The translations under genes and the position numbers were made by a program. A stretch of DNA of 64,000 bases from Dactylellina haptotyla (Eukaryota > Ascomycota > Orbiliomycetes > Orbiliales > Orbiliaceae). The stretch spans positions 3,782,001-3,846,000 of the forward strand of contig CM062380.1 in NCBI GenBank assembly GCA_031310005.1, written 5' to 3'. Positions 1-12,950 of this stretch are shown here, piece by piece (positions within the stretch are counted from its first letter, which is position 1; every line of letters begins with the position of its first letter). The notes beneath the pieces were generated by a model. That model saw only the letters and a program-made list of their open reading frames with translations. It had not been told where the DNA came from and ran no database searches.

Positions 1-3000
1 TGCGTATTATCTGCATGGAAGGAAGTGCTTAAAGCTTCACATTTACTTTGGAAAGAAGGTTGAGGGGTTGCAAAGATCAATGGGAGATTAAGCGCTAAAG
101 CGCCAGCAATTGAACTGACTCTCATTTCAGATATTTTATCGGGCAATTATCAAGAGAGAACTGAGAGAGTCTGGTAAAAATTTGCTGGCGGAGCAATGCT
201 GATTGTGCATATTCTACCAGGGCACCCAGAACTCCTCTACTTATACACGAGCTAGCTAGCTGCGACATGGTGCGCACTGTAATCCCATCAGCAGTGACCT
301 TCTTTGTGTTCGCATTCGGGTTATACAATTGTGGGGACGGAAGGTGTTGTGGTTTTGCTCTCTAGGACACCCTTGCACGGCATATCCGCCTGTGTTCCAA
401 TTGGCAAGTGCCTATGAAAATAATCAGATCAACCTTTCGCGAAACTGGAGGAATCGAGACGATATTCGCGCAGTAAACCCGGTTGCCGGTCGCAAGAAGC
501 AGGGCAAAATCCACAAAATAAACGGCCCAGGTGGGTCTTTATGGTTACATCAGTGCGCTAGTGCTGCAACAATTCACAGTGGACAAAGCGTTGCATTAGT
601 TTCTCCCCGGAAGCAGTCAAGACCAACCACAAAGGCCGCCACTTCCCGTCATGTTCTGGGGGATTTACATACCAAATACACCGCCAAATACCAGTATGCG
701 GAACGTCTGCGAAATTTGGGCGTTTTCTCGTTATCAGATGACTTTTAGTCCCACAATATTTAAAAAATTAGTGCCGAAAGGCTCTACCGCCCGTAGCGTC
801 GGACCGGAGTCCGCAGTTTCAGCTAGCTAACGCCAATCTCTACTGGTGGGGTCAAGGCGGTTTCTTGAAGGAGAAAGGAAAGTATCTGCATATATGATTT
901 GCAACAGAAACCGCTGTTACCGTGATGAGAGCGCCACTGTGGACCATGAGCAAAAGCCAGCTGCATGTGCTTCAAATTCTAATCAATAGATGCATATGAA
1001 GCCAAGCTACAAGCCAGGGTTTATTTGAGGTATAGCGTTGGAAAATCATTATCAAAATAATATTATCCAAAAGACTCTAGGTAGATCTTGATACTTTCTC
1101 TCTCAGCACGGACAATCGTATCATTATATCGTTCTATCGCGAGCAGCTTAGCTAGAATCACGGGAACAAAATGTAGGCCTGCATCATCACTGTCAAGAGT
1201 TGTAATTACAGCTTATTCTTTCTTGCGTAAGACTATAAATTTAAACCCGTACGCACGCCGAGTTACAACTGGTCTCAAATCTAGCAATTAGCTGTGAGAC
1301 TATAGTAGTTAGCAATAATTCATTAATGTTAGATGTATTTTCGGCATCAAAATATCTATATTATTGAAAAATGATACTTTGCAGGTTGGGAAAGTCCTAC
1401 TAACTAGTGGTTAAAGAGCGCTTAGCCGAAAAAAGAGTTTCTTCCGAATCCCTAGGACATTGTAGACTTGTTGGAAACTAGGAAAGACACCAACAATATA
1501 TCGTGATACCTACAATGCAATGCGCAATGTTCGGTGGTGGCGATACATACGCATTGTGATGTCGCGAGACCCCAAAAAATGTGTTGCCCTATCTGAGATC
1601 TGGAATCTACCCACCGACCTGCAGTTGCAGTCGCAGTCGGCTTTCGTGCTGCGCCGCAGCCCTAGAAGCCCCTTGTAAATCGACTTCAAGGATCCAGTTA
1701 CTTCTTTTGGGTTTTGGCACTGCGCGGTAGCCATCTAGAATTAGTGTATATGTATTGAAGACATGCTGTCTGAATATTAAAATGTTGAATGGCCTCAAAA
1801 AGATGTGAAATGAATTTAGATCCTGTAGCAGTTATCATTATCAAGCTACCATCGGGATGCTAGCAGATTCTTCTATAGATCTAACGTAACTCAATGAGAC
1901 TGCCCAACTCCAACCATTTATAGCGCTGTTATTGCATGGTTAACATCCATCTATTCGCATGTCAAAAACGGCAGAAAAGAGTAGAGAAGGTATAATTTGA
2001 GGCGTATTGCCCCAGGATTCTTGTTTGGTGTACCATTTATTCGGATCTGAGTAAAATCTATTCACTGCTCTGTAATCCAATCAATCCGATGTTTGAGGAA
2101 GACCAATGGAATCTCAAAGATACAAAGACTCACGTGGAGGCTGTAAATCTGGGACATACCATCAAGCTGCGACTTCCATGCTGATGCACTTTCGTCTTCA
2201 AGCCACGCTTAGATGAACCTGGTGCCACCCTTCAAATTTTAAGTTATCCTGCCAACGCATTCACCAACTTCCAAAGTACCATATGGTCCATTCAACTCTC
2301 AATCTAGTCACCTGCTCGTACACCCCTCCGAACTTCCTGCATAAAGCAGAAAACGTTCTAAGGATTGTTCGGAGTAATTAGGTTGTTTTTCCAAGGGCAG
2401 ATAACTCGGCTCAAAGTGGTATACCAAGACGCAGTGAGAATGTAAACGTAAGCTGTATGAAAATGTGGAGAAAGATGATGTGAACAATGTTCCGCGGTTT
2501 CCGTGGGGAAGCTCGTCGTTATTGTTGCAATGAGGGTAGACTTTGATGGTAACTTTAGCCTAAATCACTTGATATCTACTCAAGTGCCTATTGTCCCCCA
2601 CTATTGTTCGCTCCTATGGCGCTAGGGCGCCTGTGGGATGCAACATCACCCTTCCAAGACATGGTAAGATGATGTATCAAATAAGAATTTGACGCTTGAA
2701 TCCCACCACAACCATTATAACTGATGCATGATGTGTGTCTTCGGATTCATGTTGAAATCATGTTGATAACTCTACAACAGCGGTAGCAGTACTCATAAGC
2801 CGCGGTGCAAAAGACACAAGTTCCACACCAGAAAATGGCCTTGTAAGCCCGACAACACAAAGTACATTGGGGAAAGCGCTCAAGGCCAATTTCGTGGTAG
2901 CCTCGATACCAGATTTCGTGGCTGCGCTGCCAACCACATATGCACATGCATCAACGGGACCCGGAGATGCATCTACCAAGCATTCTTTTGGAAATGCAAA

Positions 3001-5836
3001 ACAGCAGCAAATGCCAGGCCGCCTTTTTTCCCGTTCAAGGGAAACGGTTTGTGCATATCGGTAAAGCTTCCGCATCACAGATTCAAGCTCATTACGGAGT
3101 ACGGATCAATTAAATTGCATTTAAAAGGGGCGAAGCTGGAAGCGCGGTTCCCAACATCGAAGGATCTCGTTACACAAGCCTTAGATGATTTTTTTTTTTT
3201 TTTCACCACACCCTCTTTTCGTTTCATTATCATTTTTATTGTTTTTAAAAGGGACGAGCATGTATATGTACATATGCGAGTATTCAGAATCCACTTTTTC
3301 CTGCGAAAGAGAACGCATTCTCTTCAGGTTTCTTCCTCTCATTTCTATTAGCTTCTGTGTCTTGGCGTCAGACCTGTCGAATTACCTCTGGCACTGCACT
3401 TGTGGACGAGAGGAGGCTCATTGAAAGGCTTACCAACTAATAAATGTCCGGTCAGTAGGCGAATATACATATGTATATATATAGATATATGTATATTATC
3501 TCTCCAATACTCCCCACACCGAACGGGAAGTGACACTCCCCGACATAAACAGCACTTGCGCAAAAAATCAGCCGCATTTCATAAGTTTTCGCCCGCATCG
3601 ATTGGGTGCCCTCGCGTTGACGTCATCATGCTTGAGGAATGCATGCAATGGCGATGACTTTAAGTATTGGCTGGCAGAGTCTCGGCTTCAGAGCGACTAG
3701 GATTTCTTGTTGATTTTACTACTTGCTTCCCGGTAAACTCCTTCCGGACCGGTATATATGACTGATGAGGTGCCACTCGGACTATAGCAAGCAAGTGATG
3801 ACGTTCTCGAAATTCTAGACGGTATTGTGATGCGACCAATGGATGGGAACCGTTTCTGCTTGCATAGCCCTGCTCTCCGCCTCTCGACTTCTTAATCTCT
3901 TCCTGCTGGGAAGATTTCGGGGAAATTTTTTAATTATCAGGTACGGCACAGAACGCCACAATCCCGGGCACTCGGGACCGTGTTGTCTCATGGAGTCCGG
4001 GTCTGATGGGAAAATGCGGTTATGATGGATCAGCCTATGCGTATTCGCGAGTCAAACATGTTTATAAAACACCCCTCGACCGACCTTGTCATTAATCGGA
4101 AGGATTTGGGCCTGCAGATATGTTTCCTGAGGCGACCCGAGGGGGACGACGAGTTGGTGTTCTTGTACCGGCACGAAATGAGGGGCAGAAGGCATAGAAG
4201 AAACGGGGCGCATTGAAAGGCGGAAAGGTGAGTATACTCTCTTCGAGGCCTTCGCGCTGAGGTGCATGATGTGGTCCGGCCAACGAGTTTGAAGAAGTTA
4301 TATGACTCTTCATTTGATCTTTAAACACGAGTTTGCATCAACCATTTCTGTCTTTCTCTCTTTTTTTTTTTTTTTCACTTCTAATTGTCACATTCGCTAG
4401 TGTTTGGGGTAGGCTCAGCTCGATGGCCCAGCATTTACTCCCTGAGTATCAGCCTTCCCCGCTAGCCGGGCGGAACAACTTGCTTTGCTATTCTGTTTAT
4501 AGCCACACTAGGTGCAGGTGCAACTGCGTAAGTCTATCGTATGCACCTTCACTTTGATAGGAATTTCAGGGTTCGTGCTACCTATCTATCCTTTTTGCCT
4601 TGAAGTATCTTTGTGCGATAGATGTATATGTGCCCTCTGAACAGCGCGTCGCGCACTCAATTCTGGATGATATGCATCTGTGTTGTCTCTTGGTTTCCCG
4701 CGTTTCGTACACCTAGTCGTCATCCGTATGCTATAGCTCAGCCTAAGGCCCCGATATACCCGTGCCAGCATGATACTATGTGTCGGTATCGTGCGCCGAT
4801 ACTCAGCTGAGTATTCGTAATCTGCAGGGGGGAGTACTCGAGTATCACCAACTGGATTCGCTTGTCGACCTCACCAGCGAATCTAGAATACCTTGGCGTC
4901 TTACCAACAACATCATTGCTAGCACAGTGCGTGATTTAGGTCTTGTGTGGAGCGCTTGAGGACCAGGGCGACGACATAACGTAATGAAATCCGGGCAGGA
5001 ATCCGTCGTCCGCCGGGTACGTTTCCATAGAGGGAAAGTACTAGGAGGTTGCTGCATGTTTCAGTCTATCGATCAAGCCCCCGAGGTAGCCACAGACATC
5101 GACTATAGCAAGCGAGCAGGGGATTTTTTGGGCGACCATCGGATGACCTATCTTTACCCACATTTTCTTGTTGGCTTTCTCGTGCTGGCCATGCTGTGGG
5201 TCTAGCAGCTACAGAGCATCCGGGATGACTGGGCCTAACAAAAAGCCCCGTTAAAGACGAGAGGCGTGTCAACCGTTCTCCTGCTCCCTCATGCATGCAT
5301 GAGCATGCGATACCCAAGGAAGCTTGAACCTCGATACATGCTGTGTTTGAAGAGGCAGGTATATATAAATCAACATTTGCCTGCCAGTGCCCAAGATCTC
5401 AAGTCCGCTGAGTTTCTAAGACTGCAAAAACAATCCTCCACCGACTTCGAGCCGTGCAGCCTTCCGGCAGCCACTCCTCTTCCACCGTCGTTCGCTGCAG
5501 ATATTTGCCCACACAACACACGCACACTTGTGAGGCCGTTTTGACTGAGCCTCCCTCACCAAGCCACTGCTTTATTTGACCCGCAAATTGCAGTACCAGT
5601 CTCGTAACCAGATCGCAGTACAAGTTTGAACATTCTTCTTTGTGTCAGTTGCGCCCACAAAGGTATCTTTTGTGTTGCCTGGCTAGTGAAGTCGGCCTTA
5701 CCTGTGGCTTTCCAGAACCAAAACGATCTTTGCGCGCGCCCAAGTCGAACTGCGGTATCTAAGGCTTGGTATTTCAGATCGTCTCTCGACAGTACGAAGG
5801 GGCTCGTTTTCCAGGCCAAAGATCCGTGTCGCCGAC
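1..5836. other. Gene-poor 5.8 kb, no supportable coding region
   Basis: I see no recognisable protein, RNA gene or mobile element here. Open frames are short, overlap on both strands and lack family motifs; the longest, 329-748 (+, 139 codons), has no splice partners or recognisable domain. The stretch has T-runs (about 3188 and 4361) and an AT dinucleotide tract. Its right end must carry the promoter of the gene starting at 5837. Confidence 0.5.
3462..3497. repeat. AT-rich imperfect TA/TATG microsatellite
   Basis: A short alternating tract built from ATATAC, TATGTA and TATATA units, partly palindromic. It lies in non-coding sequence and no function is implied. Confidence 0.6.
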
Positions 5837-7808
5837 ATGGCTCCGGCGCTCCCTGGGATTGTTGCAGAACGTAAACCTGGTCCACCTAGCTCCACAACGG
5901 ATCGGGTGAAGGGTTGGTTTAGCATAACTTGGAACCGAGGCTCCCGCGAACCAATCCTGGCAGCCTCGGCACCAGCCGAAACTTTAAACGAGGCTGCATC
6001 GACCACCACGCCGTATTCGAGAACGTCCGTCTCCACTACGACAAGCGAGTATTACTTCCACGGAGATGGACGAAATTCTCAAGATCCGCAATATCAGTCG
6101 CCCGGCCCCCCATCTGAGTACCCATCAGCAAGCTTTGTAAGCGGGCATCAACCTATCGGTGCACCGCAAGTGGACCAGTTGGATGATGTGGTGCTGGCTC
6201 TCTCATATCTGGCTCTCTCATACCTGGCTCTCTCATCAAGGGGCGGTAGCTCGGGTCCCCGATATCCCACAAGCGGCAAAGGTAGGGGTAAAGAGAGAGC
6301 TGGTGGGCGTTCTTACGGATGCCCTTTTGCCATAGCATATCCAGATGAGAACCATGCGTGTCAATCTATAAATAGACAAAATATCAGCGGCCTTAAGTAC
6401 GTAAATCTGAGCTTATACCCCAGTACTTTAGGTCAAGACTTGCTAATGAGATTTTTTTTATCAGAGAACATTTACGGCGTAATCATGAACTACTCGTAAA
6501 GAAGCTACCCGAGCTATTGAAGGCCAGGACCTGGGATGAGGTGTACGAAGTTTGTATTCGCAGCATGCATGGACGCAAACCAGACCCTTGTAAGTCCACG
6601 TTTTTAGAATTGCTGTAGAGGACATTGTGATTCCCTTGTTCTAACTTCAATATTAATTAGCTGTGGATTCTCGCATTTGGAACCAAAATACTACCCAGGT
6701 CGACCGCGTAACGAATCGCCCAATTGAACAGGGTTCTGCATCCCAAAGTTCGCAGAGCGGGTTTGCACCCAACATGAACTCATCGGTCTACCCAGTCTTA
6801 TCACAACAACCTCCTCCTAGCCATGAGCTTGGATATCGCTTTCAGAACACCCCCCAAGACGGTGGCAGTATCTATTCACCACCAAATTTCGGCCAAGCGG
6901 CACAAGTTACTCAAGGGTCTTCCCTAAATGCCACACAAAGATTCACATCGTTGGTGGTACCACCGCCTACCGCAGATGCCTCCACAAATCACTGGGCTCC
7001 CGACAATTACAACTTTGGTTCGCTCGGGCAAGGATATGATATTCCAGCCACTCACCAGGAAAACCACTTCGGTTTCCCCCCAGACGGTATCTCTGCGGAC
7101 CCCGATTACGATTTCTCTCTGAGCACAACCCATCCCAGCACCCCTGCGATCTATGGCTCTTTCACCAATCCAAGTCAGATAGATAATCCCCTTTTGCAAC
7201 CCCAAGCTTTCGATATAGGCCCGGCTGGCGGTCGGATAGCCGGCCGAAGCGAGAGAGCTCAGTCGGTCAGTTCTTTGTTTCCCAATCATTGTTTCCATCA
7301 GCAGCGGAGCACGTCGAGCGTGATTCAATACCCACACTATGATTCGTCCAACACATCATGGGGACTTGCTCCAACGCAGCCGTTCTACGGTGGACTCGCA
7401 ACCCCTAGCTCTGGGATATCCGTGCACCAACCACCCCTCAGTCCTCTCAGTGCTTCAAGTATCGCTATGCCAGAGCATAATCCTCCCGTGTATTCTGTGC
7501 AGGTTCAAAGAGGATATGAACTACCATATACCGACGAGATCGTGCCGCCGTTTTGGTTTACCCATAGACGAGACTTTGAGGAAGAGTTTGAGAGCTGGAT
7601 CAGGCGTAATGTGAATTCGGGGTTCTCATGGGACGTGTGGGCGTTCGTATGCTCTCACCAAGATGGCCGAACAAACTATTGCTACTCTCTTCAAGATTTG
7701 TGTCATCGGATTTTTGGGCCTTATGGTTGGACTCCTGTGGGAACGGAGCGTGTTTCTTTATTCTTGGTACCGGTATCTATGTGTTGGGAGGTTTACGGTT
7801 ACAGCTGA
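5837..7808 (+). CDS. Hypothetical Ser/Pro/Gln/Asn-rich protein, three exons
   Basis: I do not recognise the family. Exons 5837-6396, 6465-6589 and 6661-7808 join in frame to about 610 residues. Intron 1 has donor GTACGT, branch GCTAATG and acceptor TCAG; intron 2 has donor GTAAGT and acceptor TTAG. The central exon encodes a charged helical stretch (EHLRRNHELLVKKLPELL) followed by a TWDEVY segment. The rest is low-complexity, rich in Ser, Pro, Gln, Asn and Tyr, as in disordered regulatory or scaffold proteins. The C-terminus is uncertain: a further in-frame intron 7611-7662 (GTGAAT...CCAAG) would replace the last ~66 residues with a tail holding a hydrophobic segment (FKICVIGFLGLMVGLLW) and ending at 7857. 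There is no signal peptide at the chosen start. Confidence 0.55.
6194..6238 (+). repeat. Three tandem 15-bp copies inside the coding exon
   Basis: CTGGCTCTCTCATAY is repeated three times head to tail and encodes LALSY, LALSY, LALSS in frame. The unit length is a multiple of three, so copy-number change would not shift the frame. Confidence 0.8.
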
Positions 7809-7857
7809 GGTAAATGTTATGCATTTTAGGAGGCGCTTCTGGAGCTATGTTGTTTAA

Positions 7858-9294
7858 TAATGTCTTCATTTTCTTCCTCTTCCCCTCTTTTAAAGATTCA
7901 TTTTTTCATTTGGGGGTTTTTCTCATCGTTATTATCTCATATTTTTTAGTCTGGGTGGCGTCAGGTTTTGTTACTTTTTCTTCACCTTATTGTAAATACT
8001 TTTCAACACCTTCATCCTGGCTTTCTTTTTCGGTTTGATAGAAGTTGCACTATAAAATTAGATAAGCGAATATTATTCCTCCGAAACTGAACTTGAGCCT
8101 TCCAGAAAATACTGTAACTATCTGGTAACATTCCTTGCCTAACCCGTCAACTCCTCCTACCGTTGCCACGACACGTGTTGCACCCTGCCTAAATCCAGTA
8201 TGCCAGCTGTCTAAGATAGGGTGCCATTTCAGCGGATCCAGACAAACATGGCGCCAGGTCGACGCGCACGTTGTTAGCTGCAAGTTGACATGGCTATAGA
8301 CGACAGCAGTACTTCGGAGGTATCTATACAATGCGACTCAAAGAACTACAAACCAGACTTCAATTGAATGACAGCGTATTTCTTTCTTTCCAAAGTAGCT
8401 TCGATATCACGAAACAAAACAATCGAAAGAGAACGGTTGAATATATTCGCATCATCCAGAAATAGTGCAATACTGGAGACACAATTGAAGTCGGCATGGG
8501 CAAGCCCAGAGAACGGCTCCAGAATTTCGAAAAATAATATTAATACAGAACGTTGCCACTTGAGCAACTTTCAGATCTATTGAAAACTCGTTAGAAGACA
8601 ATTGCATATGTTCACCAGGAACTTATTGCTTACATTAAACTGAAAAGAACAGATCTGGTTGATCATATTAGCTTCGAAGACCTTGTATCTTTGGGAGCTA
8701 CTGATACTTACACTACACTTGATCTGTAGGCAACAAGTTAGTTTAGGTATGATCAGGAATCATTGGGGTGAAAGACTAACCTAAGCCTGTTCAGAGATTA
8801 TATGTTAGCATTGAAGAGGTGAGGAAATTGGCGGATAGCAATGAGGGCATACCAAAATGGCAAAGAGAGCTGAGGAAGGAAGGAAGAGAAAAGACTAGGA
8901 GAAAGCTGGAAGAAGTGCTGTTTTATAGTACAGACTTACAAATGACGAGGGAATCTTCGTTGACACTCGGCAACTTCGCAACGCAAATATTCCAGTGTCG
9001 TCCCAATTGGCAAATCTATACAAAATGGGCAACACCGGCGTCTGGCAACGAGACTATAAATCTATAATATATTTCTAAAATCAGAGAGTTAATCCCTACC
9101 CCGACGGATAAGAAAATCAGCACTGGGAACCGCCCCCGATGAAACTACCGGTTATAGAAATTTGTATTTTGCCAAAATGCAATGTTTTATTACTAGGTAT
9201 GTAGCTGGCAGGAGTTCCATAATCTACGTTTCACTCATGATATACAAAAAATGTCTTATAATGCTATACTTAGTGACATCTCTAACTGAATATA
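7858..9294. other. Intergenic, no clear gene
   Basis: AT-rich sequence between the hypothetical gene and the 3' end of the beta-galactosidase gene. The best frame, 8819-9067 (+, 82 codons, Arg/Glu-rich start), has no recognisable motif or splice support, so I do not annotate it. Confidence 0.45.
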
Positions 9295-12200
9295 TTATGC
9301 GTATGCTAACCTGTTTGCAGTCCAACCAGGCCTTAAATACTCCCCATTGAACTTAACATCCAAGCTCGAGCGAAGAATATAATTTACCTTGATATCAATA
9401 TCCACCCTCGCGCCTTCTTCGGTTTGACCCCAAAGGACTAGGGCGATTATATTCTTACCATTGTAGCTCCAGATACCTGGTGGAGCTGGGAAAGTATTTT
9501 GAACGTTTAGTGATGGATAAAACCGCCCGTATTGATAACCATTGACATAAACATATGCTCTGTACTTAGTTATGTCTCCTAAATTCTTTAGTTGAAGGCT
9601 TAAAGAAATATCATGCCCTTCGGGGGTGTCGATATCCATAGTAGTTCGATAAAACTTGACCCCAGCTCCCGTAAAACCTCGACGTGGTGAAATTGTCGGC
9701 CAAGAAGAATCATCGAAATCAGGGAGGTGCCAACCTAAGCGTTCTGCAGTAAGCCCACCCTCGTTGTATAGACCACGTACGGAATCCATAGATCCTATGA
9801 AAGACGAGCCGCCAGTTTCCACTTGCTGAATCCTGGTGGGTTGGAACTACTTCCGGTAATTGTTGCGTTCAGGATTCCACGGATGTTGACAGATGCGGAG
9901 AGCATTTCATGTCCACTATTGTCCTGAATAACTAATAAGACGTTTTTATCTTCCTTAGTCAACCCGCTTGGAAAGCTTAAGGTCTGATTTCCCGTAGCAC
10001 CCACTAAACCCCCAAGCCAGGATCCAATAAATTGACCATTTAGATATGCGGACCATCCAAAAGCAGTTCCACCTTGTAAGTTAAGAAAAACTCCGGACGC
10101 GTTGCCTTTAAAATACCCTCGCCAAATAAGTATACCTGTGTGGAAGCCATACTCATCCGCATAAAGGTATGGTTTAGTACTATCTTTGAATTTGCTAGGA
10201 GTGGTGGTATGGTTGGCATCAACCCATGCGATACCAGTATCGTCATAGTCTACGAAGCGCTCAGGTAGAGAGTCTTGCATCTTCCATGTGCCAAAATTCG
10301 GGGTTGTAAATCTTTCGGGCCCCTCGATACTAGCCTTTAAGGAGCCATACTTTGTGGTTTCTGTTTCCAGTGATTTACCGTTCCATTTAATTTTGTTGAT
10401 CTCTGGCTCGGTGAATACTTCAACCACTGTTGTTTTGTTTACATCTCCATTAATGGATATTTCGTCGCTACTAATTGACGCCCCTCGAACAAGGTATGGT
10501 CCGACTACAATTGCTGCTAAATGTTAGTTTTGATTTTTCTTGCGTGATTCGTTAAATCTTACCTGTCTGATCCACTGGGACCATCGGGTCGTTATTCACT
10601 CCGGGCGCCCAAAATAGATAAGCGGCCGTACGGTCCAATAGAATAATCCGAATATTTTGATCAATACTGAGTACTGACATTCCTTTCTGGCTCCGAAAAT
10701 TGACGATCAATCCTTCCGAGGTTGGGAAGAAAAGAACTTCTGAATTCTTGTTTTTTGTTTCTATTTTCCCGCTCTTAGCATTTTTAATCAGGATTTCTCC
10801 GCCCTCCCCATCAGGGACCCAAAGGGTAGCATATATTTTGCCTGTAAAGATCGAGAACGAAAGGACCTCCGCAGTTGAGTATACAAACTGCTCATTCCCA
10901 AAATGAAAGTCCGTAACCAATATTTTGGCTGCATTCCCTTTAATTATCACACCATCGCTTCTTGATGGTATAAGATAGTTGCCGGAAGCCGATGTGACAT
11001 TAATCCTGAAACCTTCTTGGGAAACAGCCAGCGGATTATTATGTCTGAGTATGTAGAACCTAGCCCCGGTATCTGTATTCCATAGCTGAGTAGTATATAC
11101 CGCAGAATTATTTGTATCGTTGACACCCGAGCCAACCTTTTCGGTCCTGGGCAAATCTTGAGCTACTCTAGTAAAAAGCCCAAGTAGCTTCAGCTCGTAA
11201 TATTTTGATCCGATAGATCTGTCTTCGGCAATAGCAGCAGAGTAGCCGTAGCTTGTAGGGACAATTGGTGCAGACAACCATCCCCAATTAGTTCCTCCGT
11301 ACAGCATATAAAGCCCGAGGATTGTTATACGTTGAGCAATGTTATCTCGAAAGTAGAAATTAAAGAAGTCGGGGCCGGTTTTCTCTGCGCAGCCCTCAGC
11401 GGGGCCATCCCAAGGATTGAGAGCGCCGGCCTGGAACTCCGGCATCATGGATGGCTGTTTAGGCGATACCTGCGAGAAATGTGAAGCGTAGTCGAGGAGA
11501 GTGAAAGTTGGGTTAGACGACCTGCAGTCCTCTGGAATACAAGACCAACAGGTTGGCTATAAGGTCAGCATTTAATCACAATAGACAGCGAGATGCATAG
11601 CTCACATAATTATCAAGGCCATATATATCAACATCCCCACCCGCTCCTACGGTATCGTAGTCTTTAGACCATGACTTGCCGCTGGTACTTGGCATATTGT
11701 GAGTAAAAGGCACATCGATTCCGGCTTCTCGTGCGTTTTGCTCTAGAAGCTTCATGTAAATACTCGATGTCTTCGGCGTTTTAGTCGCTACGTCTGACCA
11801 CTGATCCGGAAACTCATTTTCTATTTGGTACATGATAACGGTTCCACCATGGGACACCTGATATCTCGCGGTAATTTCCCCTACCCGAGACATATATGGT
11901 TTCCATGCTGCGGTATACCTAGCGTCATTGTTTCTTAAACTACCATACTCACCAGTTGTAAGCCAAAGAGGTTCTCCTCCCGCATTAGTCTCAGCATTAA
12001 TATAAGGTCCGTGCCGGGCGTGAACAAAAAGCCCAATATCCTTCGATAATTGCAGCAGCCGGTCGAGATCACGCCCACCAGTTGTGAAATCAAGAGAAGA
12101 GTTTGTCGATGCATGGTATCCCCAATGACTATAGAAAGACATGGTATTCAAGCCCGTAGCCTTCGTTTTCTCTAAAATGTCTCGCCATATTTCAGGAACG

Positions 12201-12379
12201 GGTATACGAAAGGGATGGAACTCCCCTCCGAAAGAGAAAACTCGACTCCCGTTAACAATAAGACTATAATGGTCCCATTGAACCATATCATTGAAACCAG
12301 AGTTTTGTACTGGCCAATCGCTCCGACCGTGTATCACTAGCAAAGCTAGGATAAGGCACGAATATGGAAAGAATGCCAT
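9295..12379 (-). CDS. lacA: Secreted GH35 beta-galactosidase, with an apparent one-base frameshift
   Basis: Hydrolyses terminal beta-D-galactosyl residues, in fungi typically from galactan and arabinogalactan side chains of pectin, outside the cell. Exons 12379-11606, 11556-10563 and 10516-9295 give about 996 residues, the usual length for fungal LacA. The start chosen is the Met opening MAFFPYSCLILALLVIHG, a signal peptide; an in-frame Met 42 codons upstream would bury it. The catalytic acid/base Glu lies in IMYQIENEF and the nucleophile Glu in MMPEFQAG. The conserved NEGGLTAERLGWHLP segment and the RPGWTANRLAYA end are present. In exon 3 the frame breaks at 9816-9818: ORGILN...FSKWK reads on to a stop at 9795, whereas the conserved rest lies in the next frame. 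One extra A in the AAA run would restore it. This is either an assembly error or recent inactivation. Confidence 0.88.
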
Positions 12380-12631
12380 TGCTGTGGGACGTAGTGATGG
12401 AACATAAGGGAGAAATTGAAAAATTCTGAGATGTAGAGGTAATGTTGATCCTGCCATAAAATTGGACCCCCATTGCATATTGGACCTGATGTAAACCATG
12501 TTCATTATCTATTGCTCATATATGAATAAATACTATAGTCATGATTAATCATCCTTGAGAGCGAATGCTCGATGTAGAGTATTGTACCGATGACCCCGCC
12601 GAGGGAGTACGTCTCGCACTGCTATGGCCGC

Positions 12632-12657
12632 GGTGGCTAAACCACGATCATTCGTGG
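12632..12657. promoter_or_regulatory. GGCTAA element and inverted repeat upstream of the GH35 gene
   Basis: About 255-280 bp upstream of the GH35 start lies GGCTAA (the hexamer known for XlnR-type regulators) next to a perfect 6-bp inverted repeat, CCACGA-N4-TCGTGG (12642-12657). Seen in sequence only; short motifs like these arise by chance and the assignment is inference. Confidence 0.25.
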
Positions 12658-12950
12658 ACTTCATCTAAGAATCCGGCGGACCAAAATCGTAGCACGTCGG
12701 TAGGTTAGCATTTGTTAGTAACTTGCCAATATCGCTGTTATGTGTTGCGACAAGTAGTCTTAGGTCTGATTGGCCGTTTGTGGAGTTTCGCCGTTCTTCA
12801 AGCGGGTCCCTCCACGATATCGGATCTGGGGAATGCGGAGTAAAAGGTGGCTGGGTTTCTTCGAAGCAAACCCCACACAGATTCTGAGCCTCGGTTGATT
12901 TAACAAAACAGAAAGTTTTTCCATTGTTACCGGTATACCAGGATCTCGAA

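Noticed and set aside
329-748. 139-codon open frame near the left end
   Set aside because: No signal, domain, splice partners or coding-like composition that I can defend.
3756-3825. CTGATGAG followed later by CTCGAAA, recalling a hammerhead ribozyme
   Set aside because: There is no pair of stems I and III with a cleavage triplet in a workable order. An eight-base match is expected by chance in 64 kb.
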